Below, piece after piece: positions 8,024 to 15,908 of a DNA stretch of 64,000 nucleotides. The translations under genes and the position numbers were made by a program. This DNA is from Ruminococcaceae bacterium UBA3215 (GTDB lineage: Bacteria; Bacillota; Clostridia; Oscillospirales; Ruminococcaceae): contig DEWH01000019.1 of NCBI GenBank assembly GCA_002363155.1, positions 62,001 to 126,000 of the forward strand. Reading direction: 5' to 3'. The notes beneath the pieces are model-generated. The model was not told the DNA's origin. It did no database searches and saw only the letters and a program-made list of their open reading frames with translations. Position 1 is the stretch's first letter; the number at the start of each line of letters is the position of its first letter.

Positions 8024-9139
8024 ATGAGCTTCAAAGAAGGAGAAGTCCGCATACCTGCAGGATGTGCAATTTCCGGATTCATAAATCGCAGCGGAAAACG
8101 GGTGAGCGGAGCAGATATAGTTAAGTCAATTTCGTATATGCATGACCGCTCAAACGGCTTGGGAGGCGGATTTGCAGGTTACGGCATCTACCCCGAGTAC
8201 AAGGAGCATTACGCGTTCCACGTTTTCTACGACAATACCGAGGCAAGAGTCAAGACCGAGGAGTTCCTTGACCGCCACTTCGACATCATCAACCTAAGCC
8301 GCATACCGATACGGCATATCCCCGAGATCAAGGACGAACCGCTGATCTGGCGGTACTTTCTTGACCCGCGCCCCACAAAACTCACGTCCTCACAGCTCGA
8401 TGAAAAAGAGTTCACCGTCAAGTGCGTAATCCGCATAAATACCGAGTTTGACGGCGCGTATGTGTTTTCCTGCGGGAAGAACATGGGCGTGTTCAAGGCG
8501 GTGGGCTACCCGGAAGATGTGGGCAGGTTCTACCGGCTGGACGAGTACGAGGGCTACGCGTGGACGGCACACGGACGCTATCCCACAAACACCCCCGGCT
8601 GGTGGGGCGGCGCACACCCGTTCGCACTGCTGGATTACTCGATCGTGCATAACGGCGAGATCAGCTCCTACGACGCGAACCGCCGGTTCATAGAGATGTT
8701 CGGGTATAAATGCACGCTTCTCACCGATACCGAGGTCATCACCTACATTTTCGACTGGCTCAACCGCAAGCAAAGCCTGTCACTTGAAGATGTGGCAAGC
8801 GTCATCGCCGCCCCGTTCTGGAGCAAGATAGACAGCATCGAAAAGACCGACCCGAAACGAGCTGCAAAGCTCAGATACTTGCGGCAGGCGATGTCCGGAC
8901 TGCTCATAACCGGTCCGTTCTCCATAATCCTCGGCTATACCGGCGGGCTGATGGCGCTCAACGACCGGCTGAAACTGAGGTCGATGGTGGTCGCGGAGAA
9001 GGGCGACACAACGTACATCGCAAGCGAGGAATGTGCTATCCGTGCAATTTGCCCGGACTGCGAAAACGTATGGTCGCCGAAGGGCGGAGAGCCTGTTATC
9101 ATAACTCTCAACGAGGAGGGTAAAAGAAGATGCCTGTGA
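8024..9139 (+). CDS. Glutamate synthase, glutamine amidotransferase subunit (split type)
   Basis: Class II (Ntn-type) glutaminase domain as a separate 371-residue subunit; it would release ammonia from glutamine for the synthase encoded next. The likely nucleophile is Cys14 in IPAG-CAISGFINRSG, which implies removal of a 13-residue propeptide. Further family signatures are the AWTAHGRYPTNTPGWWGGAHPF segment, the LLDYSIVHNGEISSY segment and LLTDTEVITY. SD GGGAGG stands eight bases ahead of the ATG. The gene overlaps the next by ten bases. In usual bacterial GltB all domains are on one ~1500-residue chain; here they are on separate genes as in archaea and some Clostridia. Confidence 0.88.
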   Translation: MSFKEGEVRIPAGCAISGFINRSGKRVSGADIVKSISYMHDRSNGLGGGFAGYGIYPEYKEHYAFHVFYDNTEARVKTEEFLDRHFDIINLSRIPIRHIPEIKDEPLIWRYFLDPRPTKLTSSQLDEKEFTVKCVIRINTEFDGAYVFSCGKNMGVFKAVGYPEDVGRFYRLDEYEGYAWTAHGRYPTNTPGWWGGAHPFALLDYSIVHNGEISSYDANRRFIEMFGYKCTLLTDTEVITYIFDWLNRKQSLSLEDVASVIAAPFWSKIDSIEKTDPKRAAKLRYLRQAMSGLLITGPFSIILGYTGGLMALNDRLKLRSMVVAEKGDTTYIASEECAIRAICPDCENVWSPKGGEPVIITLNEEGKRRCL

Positions 9140-10635
9140 ACTATTTTCCCGCGGAATTTGAAGTTCTGCGAAACTATGATAAATGCATAAGCTGCCGCGC
9201 CTGTGAGCGCCAGTGCGCAAACGAAGTCCACTACTACGACGCGGATTTCGGCAAGATGCTCGCCCACGAAAACCAGTGCGTTGACTGCCAGAGGTGCGTC
9301 TGTATCTGCCCCACCGGTGCGCTGAAGATACGCCCGAATGAGAACAGTTTCCGCAAGTCTGCGAACTACACCCAACCGCTGATGACCGAAGCGTACAGAC
9401 AGGCGGGGACAGGTTCCGTCCTGCTGTCGTCAATGGGAACGCCGAAAGACTACCCGGTCTACTGGGATAAGATACTGCTGAATGCGTCGCAGGTCACGAA
9501 CCCGCCCATAGACCCGCTCCGTGAGCCTATGGAGACACGCGTTTTCCTCGGCAAGAAGCCCACGCAGATGAAGTTCGACAAGAACGGCGAGCTTGACACG
9601 ACCCTCGAACCGTCGCTGACGCTCAACGTCCCGATAATGTTCAGTGCTATGTCCTACGGCTCGATCTCGAAGAATGCGCACGAAAGTCTTGCAAGAGCGG
9701 CAGAAGGACTCGGCACATTCTACAACACCGGCGAGGGCGGCTTGCACAAGGATTTTTACAAATACGGCGCGAACACGATAGTGCAGGTGGCAAGCGGGCG
9801 TTTCGGCGTTCACAAGGACTATCTGAACGCGGGCGCGGCGATAGAGATAAAAATGGGGCAGGGCGCAAAGCCCGGTATCGGCGGTCATTTGCCCGGCGAG
9901 AAGATAAAGGAAGATGTGGCGCACACCCGCATGATACCCCGCGGGACAGACGCGATATCTCCCGCACCCCACCACGACATTTACAGCATCGAAGACCTGC
10001 GCCAGCTCATTTTCTCGGTCAAGGAAGCCACGGAGTACAAGAAGCCCGTCATCGTCAAAATTGCGGCAGTCCATAACGTTGCGGCGATAGCGTCAGGCGT
10101 TGCGCGTTCGGGCGCTGACATAATCGCGATAGACGGTTTCCGGGGCGGCACGGGCGCGGCTCCCACCCGCATACGCGACAACGTCGGAATACCGATAGAG
10201 CTCGCCCTTGCGGCAGTTGACGGTCGCCTGCGCCACGAGGGCATACGCAACGAAGTGTCTATTGTTGCGGCAGGCTCGATAAGGTGCAGTTCCGATGCTG
10301 TAAAGGCGATAGCACTGGGCGCGGACGCGGTGTACATAGCTACTCCGGCGCTGCTTGCAATGGGCTGTCACCTGTGCAGGAGCTGCCACACCGGCAAGTG
10401 CAACTGGGGCATTGCGACCCAGAACCCGGAGCTTGTCAAGCGTCTTAACCCGGATATCGCGTACAAGCGTCTTGTCAACCTCGTGACCGCTTGGAACCAC
10501 GAGATACAGGAGATCATGGGCGGAATGGGCATCAACTCCATTGAAGCACTGCGCGGCAACCGCCTTATGCTCCGAGGGATAGGCTTGACCGAAAAGGAGC
10601 TGCAAATTCTCGGCATTCTGCACGCAGGAGAATGA
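9130..10635 (+). CDS. Glutamate synthase, FMN/Fe-S synthase subunit with N-terminal ferredoxin domain
   Basis: Central catalytic subunit, 501 residues: it condenses ammonia with 2-oxoglutarate and reduces the product to glutamate on FMN. The N terminus carries two 4Fe-4S motifs (CISCRACERQC from residue 19; CVDCQRCVCICPTGA near 54). The FMN-binding barrel follows, with MSYGSISKNAHESLA, GEGGLHKDF, IKMGQGAKPGIGGHLPG and IDGFRGGTGAAPTRIRDNVGIP. A cysteine cluster CHLCRSCHTGKCNWGIATQ near 415 matches the 3Fe-4S loop of GOGAT. The start codon overlaps the amidotransferase gene. The built-in ferredoxin domain suggests electrons arrive through iron-sulfur carriers, probably from the next two genes. 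Confidence 0.93.
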   Translation: MPVNYFPAEFEVLRNYDKCISCRACERQCANEVHYYDADFGKMLAHENQCVDCQRCVCICPTGALKIRPNENSFRKSANYTQPLMTEAYRQAGTGSVLLSSMGTPKDYPVYWDKILLNASQVTNPPIDPLREPMETRVFLGKKPTQMKFDKNGELDTTLEPSLTLNVPIMFSAMSYGSISKNAHESLARAAEGLGTFYNTGEGGLHKDFYKYGANTIVQVASGRFGVHKDYLNAGAAIEIKMGQGAKPGIGGHLPGEKIKEDVAHTRMIPRGTDAISPAPHHDIYSIEDLRQLIFSVKEATEYKKPVIVKIAAVHNVAAIASGVARSGADIIAIDGFRGGTGAAPTRIRDNVGIPIELALAAVDGRLRHEGIRNEVSIVAAGSIRCSSDAVKAIALGADAVYIATPALLAMGCHLCRSCHTGKCNWGIATQNPELVKRLNPDIAYKRLVNLVTAWNHEIQEIMGGMGINSIEALRGNRLMLRGIGLTEKELQILGILHAGE

Positions 10636-10644
10636 TTTTTTTAA

Positions 10645-10712
10645 TGCACAATTCACAATGCACAATGCACAATTGTGGAGCGCGCTTTGCGCGCGGATCT
10701 GAATCGTGACGA
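10645..10712 (+). repeat. Heptamer-hairpin element, copy B (9 bases after synthase stop)
   Basis: Four 7-mers (TGCACAA, TTCACAA, TGCACAA, TGCACAA), TTGTGG, hairpin GCGCGC-TTT-GCGCGC (10680-10694), tail TCTGAATCGTGACGA. Same layout as copies A, C and E but with the TGCACAA heptamer type, like copy D. Confidence 0.85.
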
Positions 10713-10750
10713 GATTTGATAGTTAGCTGAACAAACGAAAGGTTAGATAT

Positions 10751-11194
10751 ATGAAGAAAGTATATGTGAACGAAGAAAGGTGCCTCGGCTGTCACCTGTG
10801 CGAGTATTACTGCGCGTTTGCGAACTCCGGGGAAGCTGAATTTTACAAGGCTTTCAAGCTTGGCAGGAGCGCAGTTCCCCGCATAAAAGTCGAGGACGGG
10901 AACGGCATAAATTTCGCGGTGCAGTGCCGTCACTGCGACAATCCGCTGTGCATGAAAAACTGCATCGCTGGAGCTATCAGCAAAGTTGACGGCGTGGTGC
11001 GTATCGACCACGAAAAGTGCGTCGGCTGTTACACCTGCGTGCTGTCATGTCCATACGGCTGTGTTGCAGTCGGCAAGGACGGTCACAGCGCCGCAAAATG
11101 TGAATTGTGTACGGCAAACGGTGGGATTCCGCAGTGCGTGAAAGGCTGCATTAACGGAGCAATTGTTTTCGAGGAACGAGGTGAAACGGCATGA
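10751..11194 (+). CDS. Four-cluster polyferredoxin, electron-transfer subunit
   Basis: 147-residue iron-sulfur protein of the HycB/DmsB type. Four cysteine clusters are visible: CLGCHLCEYYC near residue 9, CRHCDNPLCMKNC near 59, CVGCYTCVLSC near 87 and CELCTANGGIPQCVKGC near 116, enough for four 4Fe-4S centres. There is no signal peptide or membrane segment, so it acts in the cytoplasm. It lies between the synthase subunit and an FAD reductase and overlaps the latter by four bases (ATGA). By position it would pass electrons from the reductase to the synthase. SD AAAGG precedes the ATG. The exact partner is inferred from context. Confidence 0.88.
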   Translation: MKKVYVNEERCLGCHLCEYYCAFANSGEAEFYKAFKLGRSAVPRIKVEDGNGINFAVQCRHCDNPLCMKNCIAGAISKVDGVVRIDHEKCVGCYTCVLSCPYGCVAVGKDGHSAAKCELCTANGGIPQCVKGCINGAIVFEERGETA

Positions 11195-12441
11195 AGTTTG
11201 ATTATGTTATCGTCGGCAATTCGGCAGCCGCTGCGGGCTGTATAGAGGGCATACGCGAGCACGACAAAAAGGGCAGTATCGCGGTGATTTCGGACGAAAA
11301 ATATCACATCTACTCCCGCCCGCTGATATCCTATCTGCTCAAAGGCGATGTGTCGGAAAGCCGTATGCAGTACCGCCCCGCAGACTTTTATAAGGTCAAC
11401 GGTGTCGAAACTCTTCTCGGAAAGCGCGCAGTTTCGGTAGATAGCAAAACCAAACAAGTTGCGCTTGAATCGGGCGAAAAAGTTGAGTATGGAAAGCTTC
11501 TTTTAGCCACAGGCTCAAAGCCCTTCGTCCCGCCAATGGACGGGCTTGACAGCGTTCAGAACCGTTTCAGCTTCATGAAACTTGACGACGTTAAGGGCAT
11601 TGAAAAAGCTGTGAAAAAGGGAGCAAAAGTGCTTATTATCGGCGCGGGTCTGATAGGCTTGAAAGCCGCCGAAGCGCTTGAACATTACGGCTGTGAAATG
11701 ACCGTGATCGACCTCGCAGACCGTATTCTGCCGTCAATTCTCGACAAGCAGATATCGGAGATCATGCAGCGACACATCGAAGCGCACGGCGTGAAATTCC
11801 TGTTGAACATGAGCGCGAAAAGCTTCAACAAAAATACTGCAACTCTCACCAACGGCGAGGAATTGCAGTTTGACATTCTGATTACAGCGGTCGGAGTTCG
11901 CCCGAATACCGAGCTTGCGGAGAGCGCAGGCGGTAAGGTGGAAAGGGGCATTCTCACCGACAAGAAACAGGCTGTCAAAGGCGTGAAAAACATCTGGGCG
12001 GCGGGGGACTGCACCGTGTCCGAGGACATCACGACGGGCACTTCCCACATCATAGCGATAATGCCGAATGCCTACGCGCAGGGGCTTGTTGCGGGGCATA
12101 ACATGGCGGGTGCGTCAGACAAGTTCGAGCAGGCTTTCCCGATGAACGCGATCGGATTTTTCGGCTTGCACATCATCACCGCGGGCGCGTACACGGGCGA
12201 CTGTTATGAGGAAGTTGACGGCGAGAACGTGAAGAAGCTGTTTAGCTGCAATAACAAACTGTGTGGCTTCATTCTCATGGGCGAAAAAATTGCAAGAGCG
12301 GGCATTTACACAGCCCTTATCCGCGAACAGACAGACCTTACAACTGTCGATTATGAGCTGCTTTGCAGGACTCCGCAGCTGGCTGCGTTTGCAAAAGAAA
12401 AGAGACTTGATATCCTGTCGAAAGGCGGTGGAGCTGCATGA
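11191..12441 (+). CDS. FAD/NAD(P)-dependent oxidoreductase of the glutamate synthase operon
   Basis: 416 residues, pyridine nucleotide-disulfide reductase fold. The FAD-binding start is FDYVIVGNSAAAAGCIEGI, a GNSAAA variant of GxGxxG. The second nucleotide site is VLIIGAGLIGLKAAEAL near residue 150, and ITAVGVRPNTELAESAG plus NIWAAGDCT near 270 form the second FAD contact. No redox-active CxxxxC pair is seen, so it resembles NADH:rubredoxin/ferredoxin reductases rather than disulfide reductases. It overlaps the polyferredoxin gene by four bases. It probably supplies NAD(P)H electrons to the split glutamate synthase in place of the usual GltD. Confidence 0.88.
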   Translation: MKFDYVIVGNSAAAAGCIEGIREHDKKGSIAVISDEKYHIYSRPLISYLLKGDVSESRMQYRPADFYKVNGVETLLGKRAVSVDSKTKQVALESGEKVEYGKLLLATGSKPFVPPMDGLDSVQNRFSFMKLDDVKGIEKAVKKGAKVLIIGAGLIGLKAAEALEHYGCEMTVIDLADRILPSILDKQISEIMQRHIEAHGVKFLLNMSAKSFNKNTATLTNGEELQFDILITAVGVRPNTELAESAGGKVERGILTDKKQAVKGVKNIWAAGDCTVSEDITTGTSHIIAIMPNAYAQGLVAGHNMAGASDKFEQAFPMNAIGFFGLHIITAGAYTGDCYEEVDGENVKKLFSCNNKLCGFILMGEKIARAGIYTALIREQTDLTTVDYELLCRTPQLAAFAKEKRLDILSKGGGAA

Positions 12442-12451
12442 CTTTCGGATT

Positions 12452-12518
12452 TCGTCACGATTCAGAAACGCGGCGCAAGCCGCACCACAATTATCAATTA
12501 TCAATTGTCAATTATCAA
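12452..12518 (-). repeat. Heptamer-hairpin element, copy C (inside the glutamate synthase operon)
   Basis: On the minus strand: TTGATAA, TTGACAA, TTGATAA, TTGATAA, TTGTGG, hairpin GCGGC-TTGC-GCCGC (12470-12483), tail TCTGAATCGTGACGA. It begins about ten bases after the reductase stop but with the tail facing that stop, the only copy of the five in this orientation. Confidence 0.85.
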
Positions 12519-12540
12519 TTACCGCGCGGGGTGAGATGAG

Positions 12541-13260
12541 ATGAAGATAAATGCAGAAAATATGAGCTTTCGCGAACTGAACGAAAAGATAAGAGCGTCG
12601 CGCGGAAGACGGGTGGAGATAGAAAATATGCTCGGACAGCGATACACGGGGAGCGGCTGCACCGGCAAGGATATCCACATTTCGGGCATTCCCGGCAACG
12701 CTCTCGGCGCGTATCTGACCGGCTGCGACATCACCGTTTACGGCAACGCGCAGGACGCTGTGGGCGACGCGATGAACGACGGCACGATCACCATTCACGG
12801 CAATGTCGGCGACGCGGCAGGCTACGGAATGCGCGACGGGAAGATACTTGTGAAAGGCTCGGCGGGCTATCGCGCGGGCATTCACATGAAGGAGTACATG
12901 GAGAAAAAACCGCTCATGGTCATCGGCGGCAAGACCGGGGATTTTCTTGCGGAATACCAGGCCGGCGGGCGCATAATTGTCCTCGGCATCGGCTATGAAA
13001 AGCAGTGTCCGGTGGGGGATTTCTGCTGCACCGGAATGCACGGCGGGGTCATGTATATCCGCACGGAACATGCGCCGGAGCTGCCCGCGCAGGTGCTCTG
13101 TGAGGACGCGGACAAGGCTGATATCAAGGCGATAAAGGCGGACGTGGAGCTGTTCGCAAAGAAGTTCGGCTATGATGCGGAAGAGCTTCTGAATGCGCAT
13201 TTTTACAAGCTCACGCCGAACACCAGCAACCCGTACAGACGGCTTTATGTGAATAATTGA
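12541..13260 (+). CDS. Glutamate synthase, GXGXG beta-helix subunit
   Basis: 239-residue protein corresponding to the C-terminal structural domain of large GOGAT subunits. It is made of repeated glycine-rich turns typical of a right-handed beta-helix, for example ITVYGNAQDAVGDAMNDG, ITIHGNVGDAAGYGMRDG and ILVKGSAGYRAGIHM. In bacterial GltB this domain packs between the amidotransferase and FMN domains. Here it closes the five-gene glutamate synthase operon, about 100 bases after the reductase gene with repeat copy C in between. SD is GGGGTGAGATGAG before ATG. Similar domains occur in formylmethanofuran dehydrogenase subunit C, but the neighbours favour glutamate synthase. Confidence 0.9.
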   Translation: MKINAENMSFRELNEKIRASRGRRVEIENMLGQRYTGSGCTGKDIHISGIPGNALGAYLTGCDITVYGNAQDAVGDAMNDGTITIHGNVGDAAGYGMRDGKILVKGSAGYRAGIHMKEYMEKKPLMVIGGKTGDFLAEYQAGGRIIVLGIGYEKQCPVGDFCCTGMHGGVMYIRTEHAPELPAQVLCEDADKADIKAIKADVELFAKKFGYDAEELLNAHFYKLTPNTSNPYRRLYVNN

Positions 13261-13834
13261 AAGACACCCGAAGACTTCAGCGAGACGTCAAACAGACACC
13301 GCTGTGTACTTTGCAAACACAGTCACAGAGCGGCTTTGAGGGCATTTAAGACACCGAAGACACCGTTTTTCAAGTCGGTGTTTTATGTACATCCGGCACA
13401 CCGCCGGTACGGCAAACGGTACATCGGTGCTACCTTGCAATCTCGCTTATCATAAGGGTTTGCACGATTTGGTACAGCGGGTACACCATTTTTGAAATCA
13501 TTATTATATATTATGTTGACAGACTATCCAAAACGATCTGAAAACAATTCAGAACTTAATAATGATTTGAAATCTGATGTCTTTGGTGTCTCAAAACCGT
13601 GAAAACCTCTCCAATAAAGGAATTGCTGACACGCCGCAGCGTCTTTTCTGCTGTCTTTTCGATGTCTTTTCAATGTCTTCATGACAATGCAGAAAACGAA
13701 TTGAAAATCGGTGTACCAGCTGTACCAAAATCCGCGAAACCGCTCTGCGAGCGCATTTGCGGGCGCGAGCCGGTGTACCGCACGGTGTATTTTTGCTGTA
13801 CCGCGCCGTACCGGAACGCAAGAAAGGAAATGCT
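13261..13834. other. 574-base non-coding region with inverted-repeat layout before pyrG
   Basis: No convincing gene. The left part is rich in GACACC/GGTACACC words, and the right part in GGTGTC/TGTCTTTTC/GGTGTACC words, the complementary set. A perfect 12-base inverted pair sits in the middle: AAATCATTATTA (13494-13505) and TAATAATGATTT (13558-13569). A hairpin GACACCG...CGGTGTTTTA near 13358-13385 could end the glutamate synthase transcript. A possible -35 TTGACA lies at 13516 with only a weak -10, so I do not call a promoter. Confidence 0.5.
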
Positions 13835-15445
13835 ATGGAAACCAAATATATCTTCGTAACCGGCGGTGTTGTGTCAGGACTCGGAAAAGGCATAACCGCC
13901 GCATCTCTCGGACGGCTGCTCAAAGACCGCGGTCACAAGGTCACGGTGATGAAGTGCGACCCGTACATAAACGTTGACCCCGGCACGATGAGCCCGTACC
14001 AGCACGGCGAAGTCTTCGTCACCGACGACGGCACGGAGACTGACCTTGACCTCGGGCATTACGAACGCTTCATCGACGAAAATCTGAGCGTCAACAGCAA
14101 CGTCACCACCGGCAAGATCTACCAGACCGTCATCAACAAGGAGCGCCGCGGGGACTATCTCGGAGCGACCGTGCAGGTAGTCCCCCACATCACCAACGAG
14201 ATAAAGGAGCGGATTTACAAGGCAGGTTCCGCGGTGAATGCGGACGTTGTGATAACCGAGATAGGCGGGACTGTGGGCGACATCGAGGGTACACCGTTCC
14301 TTGAAGCTATCCGTCAGGTGGGACTGGAAAAAGGGCGCGGGAATGTGATCTACATTCACGTCACGCTGCTCCCGTTCATCAGCGGTTCAAACGAGCTGAA
14401 AACGAAGCCTACCCAGCACAGCGTCAAGGAACTGCTTGCAGTCGGCATTCAGCCTACCGTGCTTGTGTGCAGGGCTGACTGTGATGTACCCGAGGACGCG
14501 AAGGCGAAGATAGCGAACTTTTGCAACGTGAGCGAGCGCGATGTTATCATCAACCGCACAGCGCCGTCCCTGTACGCAGTCCCGCTGATGCTGGAAAAAG
14601 AGGGACTTGCGGACACGGTCTGCCGACACCTCGGACTACAAAATGACAAGCCCGACATGAGCGCGTGGGAAGCTATGGTGCATCGGCAGGAACACGCGGA
14701 AAAGCCGCTGAAAATAGCGATAGTGGGCAAGTATGCCGCACTCCCGGACGCGTACATCTCGGTAATGGAAGCCGTGCGTCACGCGGCATTCGAGCAGGGC
14801 GCAAAGGCTGACATCAAGCTGATAAACAGCGAGGAAGTGACGGCTGAAACAGTCTCCGGACTGCTGTCGGACTGCGCGGGCATCATCGTCCCCGGTGGCT
14901 TCGGCAACCGCGGTATCGAGGGCAAGATAGAAGCCGTGCGGTATGCGAGGGAGAACAAAGTCCCGTATCTCGGTCTGTGTCTCGGAATGCACATGGCGGT
15001 CATTGAGTTCGCAAGAAATGTGATAGGCTGGGCAGATGCTGACAGTGCGGAGTTCCGCGAAACAGCGCACAATGTAATCGACATAATGCCAGACCAGAGG
15101 GGCGTGGAAATGGGCGGGACGATGCGTCTCGGACTGTACCCGTGCAGGCTTGCGGAAAACAGCAAAGCCCGGAGCTGCTACATTTCCGAGCTTATCTACG
15201 AGCGCCACAGACACCGCTATGAGTTCAACAACGACTTCCGTGCCGAGTTCGAGAGCCGGGGAATGCACCTCACCGGGCAAAGCCCCGATGGTAAACTTGT
15301 GGAGATCGTGGAGATTCCCGGTCACCCGTTCTTTGTGGCTGTCCAGTTCCACCCGGAATTCAAGTCGAGACCGAATGCACCTCATCCGCTGTTTTCCGGA
15401 TTGGTAACGGCGGCGAGGCAGAGAGTGACCGACTGCACAGAGTAA
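13835..15445 (+). CDS. pyrG: CTP synthase
   Basis: Makes CTP from UTP, ATP and glutamine. 536 residues from the ATG at 13835, chosen because it follows SD AGAAAGGAA and begins the conserved METKYIFVTGGVVSGLGKGI; the frame is open further upstream but that part does not resemble the family. The N-terminal amidoligase domain shows the P-loop-like GVVSGLGKG and CDPYINVDPGTMSPYQHGEVFVTDDG. The C-terminal class I glutaminase has the nucleophile in YLGLCLGMH and the His/Glu pair in FHPEFKSRP. The last 20 codons are echoed 94 bases downstream (see 15470). It is one of several glutamine users in this window. Confidence 0.97.
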   Translation: METKYIFVTGGVVSGLGKGITAASLGRLLKDRGHKVTVMKCDPYINVDPGTMSPYQHGEVFVTDDGTETDLDLGHYERFIDENLSVNSNVTTGKIYQTVINKERRGDYLGATVQVVPHITNEIKERIYKAGSAVNADVVITEIGGTVGDIEGTPFLEAIRQVGLEKGRGNVIYIHVTLLPFISGSNELKTKPTQHSVKELLAVGIQPTVLVCRADCDVPEDAKAKIANFCNVSERDVIINRTAPSLYAVPLMLEKEGLADTVCRHLGLQNDKPDMSAWEAMVHRQEHAEKPLKIAIVGKYAALPDAYISVMEAVRHAAFEQGAKADIKLINSEEVTAETVSGLLSDCAGIIVPGGFGNRGIEGKIEAVRYARENKVPYLGLCLGMHMAVIEFARNVIGWADADSAEFRETAHNVIDIMPDQRGVEMGGTMRLGLYPCRLAENSKARSCYISELIYERHRHRYEFNNDFRAEFESRGMHLTGQSPDGKLVEIVEIPGHPFFVAVQFHPEFKSRPNAPHPLFSGLVTAARQRVTDCTE

Positions 15446-15674
15446 CATACGGAATCGGTGGCGCCGACGCGCCCCGCACCCGCTGTTTTCCGGATTGGTG
15501 ACAGCAGCGGTGCAGAGAGCGGCCGGCTGCACAAAATAACTTATCGGAAGCGGCAGAGGATTCGCCGTTTATCAGATTGCTCTGTTTGTCCTTCGGGACT
15601 TCCTGTCCCTTCCGGAGCTTTACAGCTTCGTACTTGTGAACATACGGCGAAATATTGAATGATACACCTGTCAT
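15360..15674 (-). CDS. Small hypothetical protein, possibly with a replaced C terminus
   Basis: 104-codon frame beginning MTGVSFNISPYVHKYEAVK. The case for a real gene is the start: AAGGAGG seven bases before ATG, an excellent ribosome binding site in an otherwise non-coding gap. The first 50 or so residues look protein-like (charged, lysine-rich KLRKGQEVPKDKQ). From about residue 50 on, the frame is simply antisense to the duplicated pyrG end and to pyrG itself, so the original C terminus may have been lost when that duplication arose. No family is recognised. A terminator-like hairpin at 15801 belongs to the pilin gene upstream on the same strand. Confidence 0.45.
   Translation of the reverse strand: MTGVSFNISPYVHKYEAVKLRKGQEVPKDKQSNLINGESSAASDKLFCAAGRSLHRCCHQSGKQRVRGASAPPIPYVTLCSRSLSASPPLPIRKTADEVHSVST
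15470..15539 (+). pseudogene. Partial tandem duplicate of the pyrG 3' end
   Basis: Bases 15480-15539 repeat 15386-15445 at a constant offset of 94 with substitutions only and no gaps. Translated, the duplicate reads APHPLFSGLVTAAVQRAAGC-TK-stop against APHPLFSGLVTAARQRVTDC-TE-stop in PyrG. The offset is not a multiple of three, so it is not a simple read-through extension of pyrG. It keeps frame and stop, so either it is recent or it was the original end of the gene. Confidence 0.75.
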
Positions 15675-15800
15675 ATCCACACCTCCTTGTTGTTTCAGCC
15701 GGAAATAATTAATACCCGGATATAATATCGGCAGAGAAATGCTGAACTTTAGCATCGGCGAATATTTATTTTTAAAGAAGTGCATCTAACATAAACAAAA

Positions 15801-15834
15801 ATACCTGAATGCTGTCAGTGAAGCATTCAGGTAT
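15801..15834 (-). terminator. Terminator of the pilin-like gene
   Basis: Twelve-base stem ATACCTGAATGC / GCATTCAGGTAT with a ten-base loop, followed on the minus strand by TTTTTGTTT. It lies about 75 bases past the pilin stop codon. Confidence 0.85.
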
Positions 15835-15908
15835 AATGGATTTACTGCGTAGCGTTTAACTACAGTATTATCTGTGAAATAACAATGATACGACAGAGCA
15901 TTGACCGA

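Noticed and set aside
13516..13544. Promoter of pyrG at TTGACA 13516
   Set aside because: The -35 box is perfect but the box 17 bases downstream (TGAAAA) is a poor -10.
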